Origin: Triglochin maritima
Taxonomy: Eukaryota; Streptophyta; Magnoliopsida; Alismatales; Juncaginaceae
DNA: 64,000 bases
Reading direction: 5' to 3'
Assembly: GCA_963682175.1 (NCBI GenBank)
Contig: OY821774.1
Span: 48,622,201-48,686,200, forward strand
In this document: piece after piece, positions 1 to 15,900 of the stretch
How the letters are laid out: every line of letters begins with the position of its first letter
Numbering within the stretch: position 1 is the first letter of the stretch
Notes under the pieces: generated by a model
Databases searched by the model: none
The model's input: only the letters and a program-made list of their open reading frames with translations
What the model was told of the DNA's origin: nothing
Program-made: the position numbers and the translations under genes

Positions 1-1387
1 TCTCGTGGATACAATTATTGGTTTTTTGACCTTTTCGAATGTCGATATAGATATTAAGTTCAAAAAATAAACGGATACGGATACAAAACAAGACATCCTT
101 TTTCCTGGATACAAATATTCGTAGGGCTATAAAAATTGCAATATATATTAGTTACAAACTTAAATACGCCTTATATTTTTTTAATTCTATAACCAATAAG
201 TACTCACAAGATATTATATTAGTATATTTATGTTAATTTTACAAAATAATGATTCTAAATTACTACTCGTAGACTTTCATTTCCTCAAAATTTACCTTAT
301 ATGTTTTATTTTTCTCTACCATGTAAGCCATACTAACTTTAAAAGCTAAAATATTCCAAAAGCTAGGTCCAAAACAAAATCTAACATTCATATTGTTTTT
401 CATTGCTGATAACTCCACCAATCTTAAACCTTTCTCGGAGTTTTTATGTTATTTTTAAAGTTAAATTATTCTTAACACATTTATTTCTAACATATATGAC
501 AATTATTCAATTTTTTATGAAAGGGTTTACAAGGTATACATAGAGATATTGCATTAAGGTATTGTTTTGAAGGAATAGTGTATTGTTGTATAGATATTAT
601 ATAGATATGGATATCTGTTTTTATAACCAATCCGTATATGAACTTGTCCGTTTTCGAATGTTCTGTATTCTCAACGTGTCCGTATATGTTTATAAGGATA
701 TGAATATCATTTTTTTTTGTATTCGTAATGATCTGCATCTGTATTAGGATTTCGAAAATTGATATGGATCCGTCGCCCTAAATTTATCAATTATAAATTC
801 ATAACTACATGTTAATGTTGTACAAATTTTAAGTGACAATCTTACTAGCTTTAGTTTGATATTGAATGACTTAACAATTTGAGCCATCAAATATCTACTT
901 TGAAGATTGTATACGTTGACACATATATCAAAAGACAATATTTGCATAATTGCCTTTTTTGAAGTATCCGTATGAGGTTATGTGTTTTGCAAATTTTACA
1001 ATTGGTTTGACCTTGAGAGTCTATTACTACTAGAAGCCAAATTTAGAGAATATCTTATCCAAACATTTAGAACAACATGCGGGCGGAAGTTAATCTGCAT
1101 TTGTTAAGCTCTTATGAAACTGAGATCTTCAATCCTAGTTTACGAAGAATCTTCATATTACTAGGAAAGTGTAAAAAGTTGCAACGAGATATGTTATACA
1201 CAGTTTTTATACATACTAGTGAAAGTTACATTTTCCATATGTTACTTTAAAGAATTGCCTAATGCATGTCTACTATTGCCATCACAGTAAATAAAAACTA
1301 AATTGTACTAAATAATGTTATTTTTTCATTTACTGTTGCTATTTTCACATTTTCAGCCTTATTAATTAATTATTTGCCTGTATGCAG
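1..1387. other. AT-rich intron sequence upstream of the first visible GOGAT exon
   Basis: I see no exon here. The stretch ends in a normal 3' splice site (polypyrimidine tract, then TGCAG at 1383-1387), so at least its right part is intron of the glutamate synthase gene. Positions 1-780 are AT-rich and contain scattered GGATAC/GATATGGATCC-like words ending in CGTCGCCCTA at 771-780. That could be the end of a hAT-type MITE whose other end lies outside the window, but I cannot find matching ends. The short ORFs here have no recognisable domain. Confidence 0.5.
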
Positions 1388-4300
1388 TTGCTGCTAAGAA
1401 GCGGTCGCAGCCCTGCAGAAGCTCTTATGATTCTTGTGCCAGAGGCATATAAAAATCATCCTACGTTAACAATAAAGTACCCTGAGGTGAGTAGCGATCT
1501 TGTAAAAGTTATAAACGTTTAATGGTATGTACCCTGAGTAGTAAATTCTTGTCTAAAAAGCAGTAGCGTTTTTTATGTACTTTGATTCCAACGATCATTT
1601 TCTTTACTTGTACTCTGTTTTTATTTTCACATATTTTATAAAAAGTTGAGAGTTGTTTCCCCTTGTTTGTTTAAAGAACTTATCAACTTTGCAGGTTGTC
1701 GGCTTCTATGATTACTACAAAGGGCAAATGGAGGCTTGGGATGGCCCTGCCTTGCTTCTTTTCAGGTAATTTTATTCTCCACTAGTTTTATATTCTCTTC
1801 TTACTTTAAACACTGAAGCTAAGTAGCAAAATGTAGATTTACTGGATCCTAAACACTAACATTGTTTATAGGATTTATTAGCAATTTCATGAGGTCCTTT
1901 ACAGGCCAGTCAGATCATTTGATATGGTTATGACAGAGAAGAACTAGAAATGTTGTTATACTAACATTTTGCTGCTGTTTCACTTCATCTCAGTAGTTAG
2001 ATGGGAGATTTCCAACACAATATAACAACCAAAATCTTCTTGATACATGATTATTACCGAGTCTTGCATGTTTCTGAAAGGTTTTAAAACCAAATATTCG
2101 AAACTTCAATTAAATTCATTTCAGATCAATTAGTTGTTTTAAGTTTTCCATCCAGTTGCTAAGACAATAGGTCCTTCACGAGTTGGTTTCCATAAGCTTT
2201 AAATGACAAGGTGGCACATGAAATGTGAATGATACCGTGCGACTGTGCCTGACTGTCTGATGTCAAAATCTTGTTCTTAATTATGCTACTTTTAAGTCAC
2301 CCAACTATTATGTTTTTATTTATTTTAGAATATGATTTTTAATTTCATGGACTTGTAAACGTATGTATTATTGATGTTGATCTTATATGGCTATGGCTTT
2401 GCAATATCATCACTTTTCTCATTGAGGGGAAACTGTCTTTTTAACCAGAATTAAGATTCATGTTTTCTATTTGCATTGCAGTGATGGGAAAACAGTTGGT
2501 GCTTGTCTCGACCGCAATGGTCTCCGTCCTGCACGGTATTGGCGCACAGTTGACGATATGGTTTATGTTGCATCAGAGGTACTGTTGGTTTTGTGAAGCT
2601 TTCTATACTTGACCTACATTTACTTTAATTACATCATTTTTTTTTTGGGGAGGGGGACAACTCATGTAAGCGACTAACTGAAAACATGCATCAAAAAACA
2701 TCATATGTACTCTGGAACCCACCATTATCTTTGCATGACAGATTCTCTTTTAGAAATAGTTAATTAAATTTGTGATTGCATTTATTTGAAAATAATAATT
2801 ATGTATCTCCGTTTTCACACCATTGGTTGTATTTTTATTTATTTAAAGGTTGGCACAAGTTAATGTTAGCAACAAAAACAAGCTCTTGAAAATCTCCAAT
2901 TTCAACAAATGGTTTGGCTCTTTTGGAGTAACTAGTAAGCATGCAAATTGGATGATTTAGCTATAAAGCAATTCGTTTTGACTTCTACATATGGTGTCTC
3001 TGGTCAGCTGGGTCATTATATGAATTTTCAGTATAGACTTTGTTTCTTGTGAATTGCTTGACTTGGGTCTAGGTGAATGCGATAATTTTTTATTCTTACA
3101 AGAAAAAACTATAATGGTATACTCAATTATTGAAAATGGGTATTGATCCTAAAGGTTCCTAGTAGAGGTAATTTCTACATACTTTCGTTTGGTCCTTATG
3201 CAACCTGCATGGCCATCCTTTTCTTTGTTGACTTGTTTTTCCTCTTCAAGGTCAATTGAGATGGCTTTATTTGGCAGTAATGCATGTCTCTATGATGTAT
3301 TGTGAACAAGCCAAATTATTGTAATCTTTTAACTGCTGAACTTTTCTGTTGAAGGTTGGTGTTTTACCAATGGACGAATCGAAGGTCACAATGAAGGGCC
3401 GGCTTGGTCCCGGAATGATGATCACTGCTGATTTAGAAAGTGGTCAGGTTTGATGTGTCTCGTATTTATGAGCTTATGTGCACTTGTTTACTAACAATTA
3501 GCTCTAGTAATAATTCCAGGAAGTGGATAATTTTTCTACGTTGTTACTAGAAATCAATATTCCATATTTCTCAGGGTCATGGTAGGTGCCGTAAGCCATT
3601 GTGCATCCCGCCCAATTTCCATCTTCAAGGGGGACCAAAATGGTCTCTCACCTTGACTTATCTGGAGGAAGTGATTGTGGACATTGCTTTCCTCCCTAGG
3701 TTTGTACCTCTGCGCGTCCACCACAAAGTGGGGATAGGTCGGGGGAGTCCTCGATGCCAAAAATATGTTTGATGTTTGGATATCCATTTGGTCTTTAAAT
3801 CTAAATTAGTAACAAGGGTAAATTGAAATCAATGTATTTGGTAGTTGATCCCTGTTACTCTAAATCAAATCATGGTACATTACTCACCTTGTTGAATTCA
3901 TGAATATGGTTACCTATGAAAGGTGATGCTATATTTGTAAGACTTTGCATAACAGAACTTAGATAATTAAACAACAACAAAGCCTTTACCCTAAAATAGT
4001 TGGGTAGGTTAATGAAACTCAACGGGAATCATTTTTCTAGTACGTGAATAACTTCCTTTCATCAGTTCCTGTCTAATTTCAACTCTTTGGGAATATAACA
4101 ATCCTTCAAGTCTCTTTTGATTGTATCCTCCTAAGTTAAGTTTTGTCTATCTCTGCCTCTTTTTATGTCTTCTTCTTTTGCAAAAATTCCCTCCCTCACT
4201 AGTGCTTATGTAGACGTTAAAATACTAAGAATTTAAAAGATGGAATTTTTGGTGTGGTAGACGACTAGAAAATTTTCAATTTACCACCGCTGTAGGTGTT

Positions 4301-7300
4301 TATTTACCATCAAATTATAGAGTTTTAGGGAAAATCGTAATGTTCTCGATATTCTCTGAACTCTGAAGCGCTCTTTGTGGATGTATTTGTATACTTGTTT
4401 GCAGCAGTTAGTAGTGAAATCAAGAAAATGGGTTCTAATGTGAAATCTGTTTGCCTGTAGGTTTTTGAAAATACAGATGTTAAAAAGAAAGTAGCAGCAC
4501 TAAACCCATACGGGAAATGGTTGGCTGATAATATGCGAACCTTGAAACCCGTCAATTTCCTTTCAACATCAGTCATGGACAGTGAAATAATCTTAAGGCA
4601 TCAACAGTAAGACTACTGATCAAATTCTGTATTACCTTTTGACGATCGCAAAAATGCAGCAGTTTGAATTTGCTAAATAGAGCTTCTAAACTATTGTATA
4701 TTCAGTAGCTTTTGGTAAAACATGATAATTATTCATCTCTCTCCCTAGGAAAAACCATTTTATTATATAACGCCTTTTGTTTCTTCTTTGTTCTTATACA
4801 GGATCTGAACTTACAACTTATTTTTCTAAGTGCACTTATTTGAATGGTTTAATAGTATACCCGAAAGGAAACAACATTTTACTTTCATGATGAAGATTGA
4901 AGTATAGGTTTCATATATTCAAATGTTCTAAACCTTGTACTGGGTTTTAAAACTTTTTTGAATTGATGATCAAGTCATCGTCATTACATGCCGTGATCAC
5001 AAAGCTCCCTTCAATAAACATTTACACACATTTTTTCGCTATCACAATCATCTTTGGCTCCATAGCCATATTTTCTTCCATGACACTACCCTACCAAATC
5101 CCTCATGCATTTTTAGTTTATATATTAGAAAATTTCATGGTATATAGTCGGATCTATTCTTTTTTTTTGAGGAACTATTTTTTATTATTGCTGGATGAGT
5201 CTTTTCCAATATTTGTTTTATGGTTTTAGAGCTTATGGGTACTCAAGCGAGGATGTGCAGATGGTTATTGAGGCAATGGCTTCACAAGGAAAGGAACCGA
5301 CCTTCTGCATGGGTGATGATATTCCACTAGCAGTACTATCACAAAAGCCACATATGATATATGACTATTTTAAGCAAAGATTTGCTCAGGTGACTTATTC
5401 TTCTTCTTGTTGTATATGCAGTTGAAAACCATTGAGGTTGACAATTGACACGTTGTCAAGCCAAAGTTTGACATTGAGTTTTTTGTCCTATTTTTTATTT
5501 TTAACATTAATAGTGAATTGGTTACTAGTGCATTGTCTTTTTTATTTCTTGATAAGATTACCATGGTCCCATGCACATGAATTTCGGTATCATGCACTTT
5601 TAGGGATAAAAATGGAAAAGATATACATTCTCTCAGTCTTGCTTAACTGTAGGGTAGCTACATGTTTGTGCTGCTAAAATACAGCCAGTACATGAATCGT
5701 TGTACAAACATGTTGAACACAATGAGAGGACATTAGATTTTCTGATTAAAACTTTGGAAAAGTGCATAGAAAATATGGTGCCATATTCTAGAAGTTGTGA
5801 ATATTACAAGAGAAACATCACTAATGGGTAAGCATCTTCTAAAATAATGAACTCAAACACATGCCATTCCTTCTTTGATCTTTCCATCGTTTGTGAGATC
5901 CAATTTTGGTATAGTCATTGGATCCGAAGTAGAACGCGAGTGTATCAGTAAGTGATAATGTAGGTTAAGCTCATATATTACATATGACGACACCATTCTG
6001 GTTGCAAAATATTTTCAGCATACAAATAGAACACTACACATACAGGACAAATAGCATGGCATGAATAAAATCAGTAAACATCGTTTTCATATAAGTTTCT
6101 ATGTCAATTTGCTCAAAGAAGTGAAATTATCATATGATGTTAGAAAACCATTTTTTGCATTCCTACCCACAATTGGGAGGAAATGAGTTGCTCATGAACT
6201 AAATAAAATCAGAGAAGGATACATTATAATGATATAAAATTGCACAATTTTTTTAAGAGAACTGAATGAAGCTTGGCCTCGCTGCATGCTTGTACAAAAT
6301 CACAAATTAGATTAGGTGTGGCAAATATGATATGGAGCTCCCTTCCCATTGCATGCATCATCTCCTTATAGATCACAAGGAGTAGAAATGTAACTCTTAA
6401 CAGAAACAAAAATTAGACCCACTTCTGTGCACACTAATGTCTGCCGTAAACATATGGACTTGCAAAATTCAAAGGATAGTGTGTTGGATGTGCCAAAAGT
6501 TTCAGCATATGTGATGTCATGTTTGTAATATCATATTCGTAGATATTTTTTATCCCATATAGATGTTATTTTGATTCTTCTCTTAATTTGGTTTTGAGGC
6601 GACAAATGAATTTTTTGATGTCTTTTAACTTCCTTTTGGTTCCGTGAGGAAAACCTCCTTAATGTTTTGTTGGTGACATTTTCATTGGATCAACTTTAGG
6701 CAGCCCAACTGTCATGTTAAATCCATATAATCTCATCACAGTTGTGGTCTTTCGTTAAATGGTATAGTATCCTTTAAAATAAGAAAATGCACATCAAGTA
6801 ACATTATTTACAAATAGAATCATATAACCAATTTGAATACATTGTATGAAAATGACCCATAAGACTACAATTGGTTTTTTTTGCAAGTAAAAGTGAGGTC
6901 GGACCTTTAGGTATATTGATTTTTGTAAAAAGGAAAAAAACTTTACAAGCGGTGTGTGTACACTAGCAAACCAACAAGCTATGCTAAGTATGCTAATCTA
7001 TGTGTAACAAGAAAGACAAACAACAAAACTTCTATATGGCCAAACAAACACGTCCAAGGCACCAACTATGGATGTCAGTCACTAGAACCCCGTCTGACCT
7101 GACATACCACGACCCTGCTAGAGCATTTACCGATGTCTTGCCTGTTAGTGCACGATGGGCCCATGGTGGAGAACTCCGCTACTGCCAAACATGCCTGTCT
7201 TGGGGTATTAACTTTTCCTTCAAATGTTAGCAGAGTGATTTCTCTAGAAGGAATTCCTGTTTTTCCTTCACCAGTATCACTTAGCCTTTTCAGAAGTGGC

Positions 7301-10300
7301 CAGAAATAATACAATATCCCTTTGTCTGCATATGTATTGTTGATTTCTTCTTTGATTTTGTTGTTTCATATTTATGCACCTGTTTCTTTTCAAAATATTC
7401 ATCACATATTTGATATGCTTGTCTAATCTATGCTTCAGGTAACAAATCCCCCTATTGATCCTCTCAGAGAAGGTTTAGTGATGTCACTGGAGGTAAATAT
7501 TGGAAAGCGTGGGAATATTTTGGAGCCTGGACCAGAAAATGCTTCTCAGGTATTTCTGTAACATTATTCCTTATATTGGCCTCTCATTTTATATTCATTT
7601 CCAATGAAGCTTACGCTTTTTGAATTGTAAGGTCACTTTGTCAAGTCCTGTGTTGAATGAAGGGGAGCTTGAATCACTGATGGAGGATCCAAAATTGAAA
7701 ACCCAAGTACTGCATACTTTCTTTGATATTAGAAATGGACTAAATGGATCCCTAGAATCTGCGCTATCGAGACTCTGTGAAGAAGCTGATGATGCTGTTC
7801 GTAATGGCGCACAACTTCTGGTTTTATCTGACCGTTCTGATAAGCTGGTATGTGTGGGCTTAGGCTTCTTGATTTTTTATTTGATTTTCTTGTCATTTCT
7901 TGAACGTGATCATGTCGAGATATCATTCCGCTACCCTTTTCCTTCATTTCTGTCTTCGAAATAATCAAGTAATGGAAGTGCGCTTTAACTTGTTGACAAG
8001 AAAGCTATAAATTAGATCATTTGATTGGTCCAGCATATGCTTGAGTAATAACTTCATCTATATCACCATAGACGACAAAAGGATCCAAAATTCCCAGTTA
8101 CATGTAACCAACAACTTACCCAGCATGCCAACATGAGTTTTTATAACTCTTCTGAACATTTGGATAATATCAGTCCGCATCAGCAATTTGTCAGATCAAT
8201 TTTTACCAGTAATTCTTTTATTCACAGTATTTGGTGAAATATAAATATAATTTGTTAAAACATCTGCTATTTTAAGACTTAATCCTCATTTCTTTCTTTT
8301 CAACTGGCGAGGGCCATTGCCATGTAGTAAGTCCAGACGTTTGTGTTGTTTCCTAAATGAATTGTGGACGTGTAAAGAATCATGTCATTTTATTTCAATA
8401 AATGATCTTTGTTTTTTTGACATTGTAGTGGTTAATAAGGAAAAAGCTTATGAATTATTGTGCGTAGTAAACTCTTTTGCTTTGCTTGTTAATTTATTTT
8501 CAGGAGCCAACATGTCCTGCCATCCCAATACTTGTGGCAGTTGGTGCTGTTCACCAGCATCTTATACAAAATGGCTTGAGAATGTCAGCATCTATAGTTG
8601 CAGATACTGCTCAGTGTTTCAGCACACATCAGTTTGCTTGTTTAATTGGATATGGTGCCAGGTTTTCTTCTGCCTCAGCATCCTTGTCAATAGTTTTTCT
8701 TCTTTTCTTTTCTTTTCATTTCCTTCTTTTTCTTTTCTTTTCTTTTCTTTTCTTGAGTTTTTGTTGCCTCAACACTCGTTGCATAATGATATTGGTAGAA
8801 TAGGAAGAATAAACAAAGCTGGAAAACCAAAAGTCAAACTACACAATGTCAAAAAGGTTTATGAAATGCAAAAAATCAAGATGTGATTGTTCAAACGGCA
8901 AAGATAAAAAGGTTAGATTGTGAGTGATAGTACTCTGGTATTCTTCTTCAGCTTTAGTAAATATGATATGATTTTACCGAGTCAGTGGCAGAAACAAGAT
9001 TCCGTTTCAATCCATCATCACAGCTCAAGGCAACTGTGGAGACATGAATGTGATATGTTTGACAATGTCGTGCATAACCTCTGATTTTTTAAAGTATGAG
9101 AAAGACCTGTTTAACCTTTGTTTCTTTATTGAAACTGACTTAAACTTGTCTAGTTGACTCCATTATTGTCTTATCTTACTTCAGGTTTCTTATACTGAAC
9201 TAGTAAAAATTAACTTCAAGGTAATGACCTGAAAATGAAATAGATACATTTTCGTGATTTTTTTATGAAGCTATGTTTTTGCTTCTTTAGTGATGGAAAC
9301 CATAACTCATCATATGGGTTAAATGGCTTAAATTTGTATGATATCTTTGTATTTTCTTAAATATGTCGAAAATATTTTTCAATGTTGCCTAAGAATATGT
9401 GAATAGATTTCTACTCTTGAAAACTAGCTAAGCTGCAAGTGGTTGTACTCTCAACAGTGCAGTATGCCCTTATTTGGCATTAGAAACTTGTCGACAATGG
9501 CGCTTGAGCAAAAAAACAGTTAATTTGATGCGGAATGGGAAAATGCCTACTGTCAGTATTGAACAGGCCCAGAGAAATTTCTGCAAGGTTTGATATTCTC
9601 CTTTGTACTAGTAAATTACATTATATGTAGTCATTTCTGTTGCCTCAGTGCTTTCCATATATTAATTGTCATTTCTCAATATATTGTTCCATTCTTTGTA
9701 AAACACATGATTGTCACTTTATCATAATAATTAAGAAATATAAAAATGAAACCACAGTGACCTTATGTTGGTTATGTCTTTATGATATGTAATTCTTCCT
9801 TGGAGAGTCCTGGTTCTGATGCTGGTATAACAGTTAGAGATCTGCCGGGTGTTAAGCCGCCTAGAATAAATTTTAAAAAAAAGCACTTCAGACAGACAGG
9901 CTGTTGTAATGATTCGTTTGAAATTTTGTCTATTTACTCCAGCCAGCTTACATTGATACCTCTTTTACTTATCCAATCCTCCATTATTTGGTCAGGCCAA
10001 AAGGCTTATATCTTATAGAGATGTTTCCCACTGCTGCGATGGATGGCAGAAATTCTTTGGGTGGATACAACTCATTACCTTAATCCGTAACAGTAACATT
10101 ATTTAAGAAAGTTGTAGTACTCTTGTGCCTGATATACATGTGTACCTTTCTTACGTACCATGTCTCCCTTTCCAAAATAGAGGTACATTTATTGGTGGAA
10201 TTAGTTAACATCTTAAAACAGAGATACAATAGGAGTCAGGACTATGATTACTTTATAGAGGAAAGACATAAAGCAAAAGCATTCGTGTTTAAACAGGAGT

Positions 10301-13300
10301 AAATGTGTACAACTTGGCAAAAAAAGATTAAGGGTGGAAAAGCTAAACCCTAAAATTTTGGAAGAATCGATCAGAAATGTTTAGTAATTACTTTCCATCT
10401 TTTTGTGTTTGAATGCTATGTGATGCCCAAAAGTATTCAGAAAATATGATCTCCTAGTATGATATGATCTTTTTGGTGTATGTTTGATTATATTATCTTG
10501 AAAAGTTTGTTTACGGATTTTTTCATATGATCATGTAATATCTTTTATTTTCATATTCAGGCTGTTAAATCTGGCCTTCTAAAGATTTTGTCTAAGATGG
10601 GTATCTGCTTGCTCTCTAGGTGGGTGTTCCCAATCCCTTGTGCTTAGTATAAAATACTATATCCCTATCTTTTTTTGTAGTTATTATGCTCATATATCCT
10701 GCCTAAAGAAGAATACCATGGATTTTCACATGCCTGAAATCCAACTTGCATTTCCTTTTAAATTGCACAAGCAACTGTCGGACATAGAGAATATTATAGC
10801 ATTTCATCTGATTGTCAATTTTCTCCTTGTTTTACATTTACTTTAAATTTAGATTTCTGATGATAATTTGCCTGACATCAGCTATTGTGGAGCACAAATA
10901 TTTGAGATATATGGTCTGGGAAGTGAAGTTGTCGATCTTGCATTTTGTGGGAGTGTCTCAAAGATAGGCGGTCTAACTCTTGATGAGGTAACTTATATGT
11001 TATTAGAAGTATATGTTCTTCACTTTAATATGTACTTGTGACTTCAAACGAGAGTTTATGAATTCCTTGTTTCTGTGTCGATGTTGTACTTCGTCGTGGA
11101 TTATAATTTGGCTTAAATTATGCTCATAGATAAATATGAGCCAACATCAACATTGTAAGATAAAAGTCGGCAACAAATTGTATTGAAGAAGGTGAGTTAA
11201 GGCATTATTTATCATTTCTGTGATAACTTTCATGGTATGTTTATATAAAACAAATACATTAACAGTTACCAAATTCATTCTATTCACATGAGAATTAAAA
11301 TCAGATTTGGGCCATTTGGCCGTTCGGTCATGATGTATTTGGTTTTTGTGAATGCTGAGAGAGAATTTCCATTGAATTATTTGACATATGGGATATGTCA
11401 AAATAATAGTCATAATTTAATTGTTAATATGTATGACTTAATTTGCTTCACTCTTCATTCCTCAAACGTATGGCCTCCTCACATGCTAAGTCATCTTACT
11501 TGTAGCCCAATTGGATGTTGTACTCGTGTGCTAAGTCCTAACTCTTGGAAACACTTAGATGTTTATCTAGTACTTAGCTCTTAGTTAATGATTTCTGTAA
11601 TCAAGCACTGAACTTGTCACCAAATTTATTTCCCTAAAGGTACACAAATTTTGTACAATGATCACAACATCAAAGCTAGAATCGTAAGACTTATAATTGA
11701 TCATCTTCATTGTGTGTTTGAAAGAAGACATTAGAGTAGCAGAATGTTCCTAGTCCTCAGCAATCATCTGATATTTTATATTCTTATGGTTGGGAGCTTC
11801 ATTCACAAAATGTGTATTGCTTGCATATTATTGCTAATTGAGTTCGTAAGTCCTTCGCAGTTGGGAAGAGAAACATTGTCTTTCTGGGTGAAGGCTTTCT
11901 CGGAGGACACGGCCAAGAGACTGGAGAACTTTGGATTCATACAGTTTAGACCAGGAGGTACTGCCTTTTTTAATAACATAGATGTATTCCTTAGACATTC
12001 TACTAGATTCTTTCTACGGGCGCAGGCTACAATTGTTCCTAGTAATTCCAAGCTTTCTCCAGACTTACAGGCTATGCCACTAAAAAGGGTCTCCCTTCTT
12101 CGAGGATACATATCAGACTAACATCTGTGCAGTTGAAGTTCTAAAGATTTAGAAAATGTGTCTGTGCTATAAAATAGATAGGCTATTTACCACCTTTTGA
12201 TTTTAGAAAAAGTTTGAAAAACGAAGTCCTCCCAACCAGGAGCATATCTAGAAAAAAATACATGTGGGGGCCAAGTTGTAAAGAATGAACTTCAAGTAGG
12301 TTTAACTTTAATCTAAATATTAAATATAAAATACTTTACTACAAGATTTAACCTGTACGAAGTTTTTCAAATTTCTTCTACGATTTTTCTTCTAAAATTG
12401 TTGCATTCTAATATCATTTTCTACAGTAGAACATACATCTCTCACAATACTTGCAATCAATTAAACATTCATAAATTCATTTCTCATCCTATTACGCTTT
12501 TGAAAAAATGTAAGATCACGAGGCTAAAAGGGCCTCTAAGAAGATAAAACTCTTTAAACTTTCATCTCTCAAGTTAGTTGGATAGTCCATTGTACTAAGA
12601 CGTAGGCCTGGATCATAAGGAATATCGTAGAATTACGACAAATATTAATATTTCTCCTCAACTGTTTTCTTGAGTTTTCAAGACTAGATTCGTGGATCCT
12701 AGTTCAAAATCCATTAACGGTTGATTTTCTTTTATAATGTCTTTCCAACTAAAATTCTTAAATAAATGAGATACCACAAAAGCCTATGAAACAGTCAAAC
12801 TTAACAATGAGAAACACAAATCAAATGAACAGAAAGAAATCGAGCAAAGCAGCAAATAGACTCATAGACCTAATCAAACCGATTTTTATTTAAACTTGTA
12901 AAAAATATATACAATACAACTATTTTTTCGAAAGTTGTGTGGGAATCATGGCCCCCAACATGATGTTGTGCTTTAAATGAGATTAATAATTGTTAAATGG
13001 ATGTCGAGATTATCTTTATCGGGCGCACCAAGTATTTATTATAGATTTACATCATTAGAGGGGAAAATACTACAAGGGGAATTCAATGTGGTTTTCATTG
13101 GGGGGAAAAAGCGGTTCCCAGGAAGGTGTAGCCCAATAACAAGTGTATGGAAGGGCATAATGGGGGTAGAGGAGGAATTTTGTTTTGTTTTGGGAGAATC
13201 AGTGATATAGGGAGGTGGCTTCTAAAATCAAAATTTCCACTTTGTAAGCATTGGGGCCAGCGGAAAACAAAAACACAACTTTAGCTAATTACTATGTAGG

Positions 13301-15861
13301 AAAAGATAGTCTCACGCTGCTAAACCCAAAAAGTATGCAACGCTCTATAATATAATTGAATCCAATCCACCACCTAAGTTATTTGGGTTTGTTGAGGTGT
13401 TGGACCAAGCAAATTTCAGATAATAGAATCAAACTTATGGGAATCAGGGTTGGAGCTTTTTTTCCTTGCTCAACCTTACCGAAAAGGAAATTCTGTTTTC
13501 TACTTTTGTTTAGGTTGATTTGATAGTCCGATAGGTGATAAAAGCCGTGTGCATTTAGACATTATGGGGCGGTTTGGGGTTTGATTCAGGTGGGAAATAC
13601 TCATTCAGATTTCTCTATAATATTTTCTCTGGTCCATTGCCACTTGTGAGTTTCCCCTTGACGGTTTGGAATAAAAATGTTCTTTACGAAACTCAAGTTT
13701 GTGCTTGGTTCGTGTATCAGAATTCACACATGGGTTTAACCAAAGCGAGTCTGAAGTCTACCTTGAATTTTTCTGTATTTCAACAAAACAGAGTTGTTAA
13801 ATAATTCAGAAAAGGTCAGTTTGTCCACGCTCAAGTAACAGACAGGTAGACTCTGAACCTCAACAAGAAACTTTAAGTAAGGGCCGGAGCTAATAGACCG
13901 AATTCCAGAAAAGCTTAAGGAAGCCTGGTCTGTACGCACCCTTTGCATAATAGGACATGATTTCAAGTAGGTTAATCTACGATTGAGTTCTTTTGGGAGG
14001 ATGTCCTTGGAAATAAATAGATTGGTTTGGGTTGATAGATTGAGTAACAAATGAGTTTTGTCATATTGGCCACTAAATTCTTGTGTTATCATCAGCATAA
14101 TGTACATGCTATGAGTTCAGTTGGATGCTGAATAGGCCTGATAATTTTCCTGGAAGTAAACATCTTGACCTGTCCTATTTAAGGTGAATATCATGGAAAT
14201 AACCCGGAGATGTCAAAACTTCTTCACAAAGCAGTCCGTCAAAAGAGTGAAAGCGCATTTACAGTTTATCAGCAGCATCTTGCTAATCGACCTGTGAATG
14301 TAAGATAAATGTCTTAAGTTTCTCCTTCATCTTTGTTTCTCAATATTTCCATTTTGATGCCCACGTAATTAACATTTTAATATCCTAACATATCTTCAAA
14401 TACTTTCAATCAGGTTCTCAGAGATCTACTTGAGTTCAAAAGTGACCGTAAACCAATTCCAGTAGGAAGGGTTGAACCTGTTATTTCCATCGTACAACGA
14501 TTTTGTACTGGTGGCATGTCACTTGGAGCCATATCTCGAGAAACCCATGAGGCAATTGCAATAGCAATGAACAGATTAGGTGGAAAATCAAATTCTGGAG
14601 AAGGTGGAGAGGTACACGAACAATAGTTTGATGATAATAGCAAATATTGTTGACATTTTACGAACATATTTTTTGTAGGATCCAATTCGTTGGAGCCCCC
14701 TTACAGATGTTGTAGATGGGTATTCTCCTACACTTCCACATCTCAAGGGTCTTCAAAATGGCGATACCGCAACCAGTGCTATAAAACAGGTAACAATAAC
14801 ATTCATTAGAATCATTACTTTTTAACAATTAGACACTCTTTACGTTTTGTTTCTAGGATTATATTTTTGGTAAAAGGGATGTTTTGTCTGGATAATCATT
14901 TTCTTTCAATTTGTAAATATACTCAATATATTTTTAGTCAAAAGATGGTTAAAGAAAAGCTGTCAAGTTTTGTCATTAATTTGCTTCTATAATCTTATAA
15001 TAACTCTGGCTATTTCTAGTCAACTTCAGTATTTTGTTGTAGATAGTGCACAGACGGCATTCCTCTCATTGTTTTATGACTACTTATAAACTCTTGGATG
15101 AGGAAATAACTCGTTGTTAAATTGTAAAAAGTGAAGATTGTAGTTTGTCAACACTTCTCTCAGTTACTCTATTTATAACCTCTGGACAATCTCTTTTCAA
15201 CAAAATAACTCATTCTCAAAATTGCAAAAAAGTAATGAGTGATTTGTATTTGTTGATTTCAAATCCAGCATCATATGAAGATGTAAAGCAATTGTTTACA
15301 TTTTTTTGTGATTGTCTTTTGTTTTGTTAAGGTTGCGTCTGGACGTTTTGGTGTCACTCCGACATTCTTAGCCAATGCTGATCAGATCGAGATTAAAATT
15401 GCACAAGGTGCCAAACCTGGAGAAGGGGGTCAACTTCCAGGGAAAAAAGTTAGTGCTTATATTGCCAGATTACGGAATTCAAAGCCTGGTGTTCCCCTCA
15501 TATCACCACCACCTCATCATGACATTTATTCTATTGAGGATCTTGCACAGTTAATATTTGACCTTCATCAGGTATGGTTTGCACTTAGTAATGCTATTAA
15601 CTCACTGTGTACTAAAGCCAGCAAGCAGACTACTTTTTTCCTTGCTTTTGGAAGTTGTCTGCTTATGTAAAAAGAATATTTCACCAACTTTATCTGGTAA
15701 AAATAGGTCAATCCCAAGGCCAAGGTCTCCGTAAAGCTAGTGGCAGAGGCAGGAATTGGCACTGTTGCATCTGGGGTTGCTAAGGGTAATGCTGATATCA
15801 TACAGGTGAATTTTTTTATTTTTGTTGAAGCTATGTATGCTGATTGCTGAACCATGTTCTT

Positions 15862-15900
<39 letters not shown>

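Noticed and set aside
1..783. Possible hAT-type MITE made of GGATAC words ending CGTCGCCCTA
   Set aside because: No matching opposite end or target duplication could be found in the window, so it is only mentioned as repeat-like sequence.
8317..8886. 189-codon plus-strand ORF overlapping a GOGAT exon
   Set aside because: It is in a different frame from the GOGAT exon 8504-8661 and runs through the TTTTC microsatellite into intron sequence.
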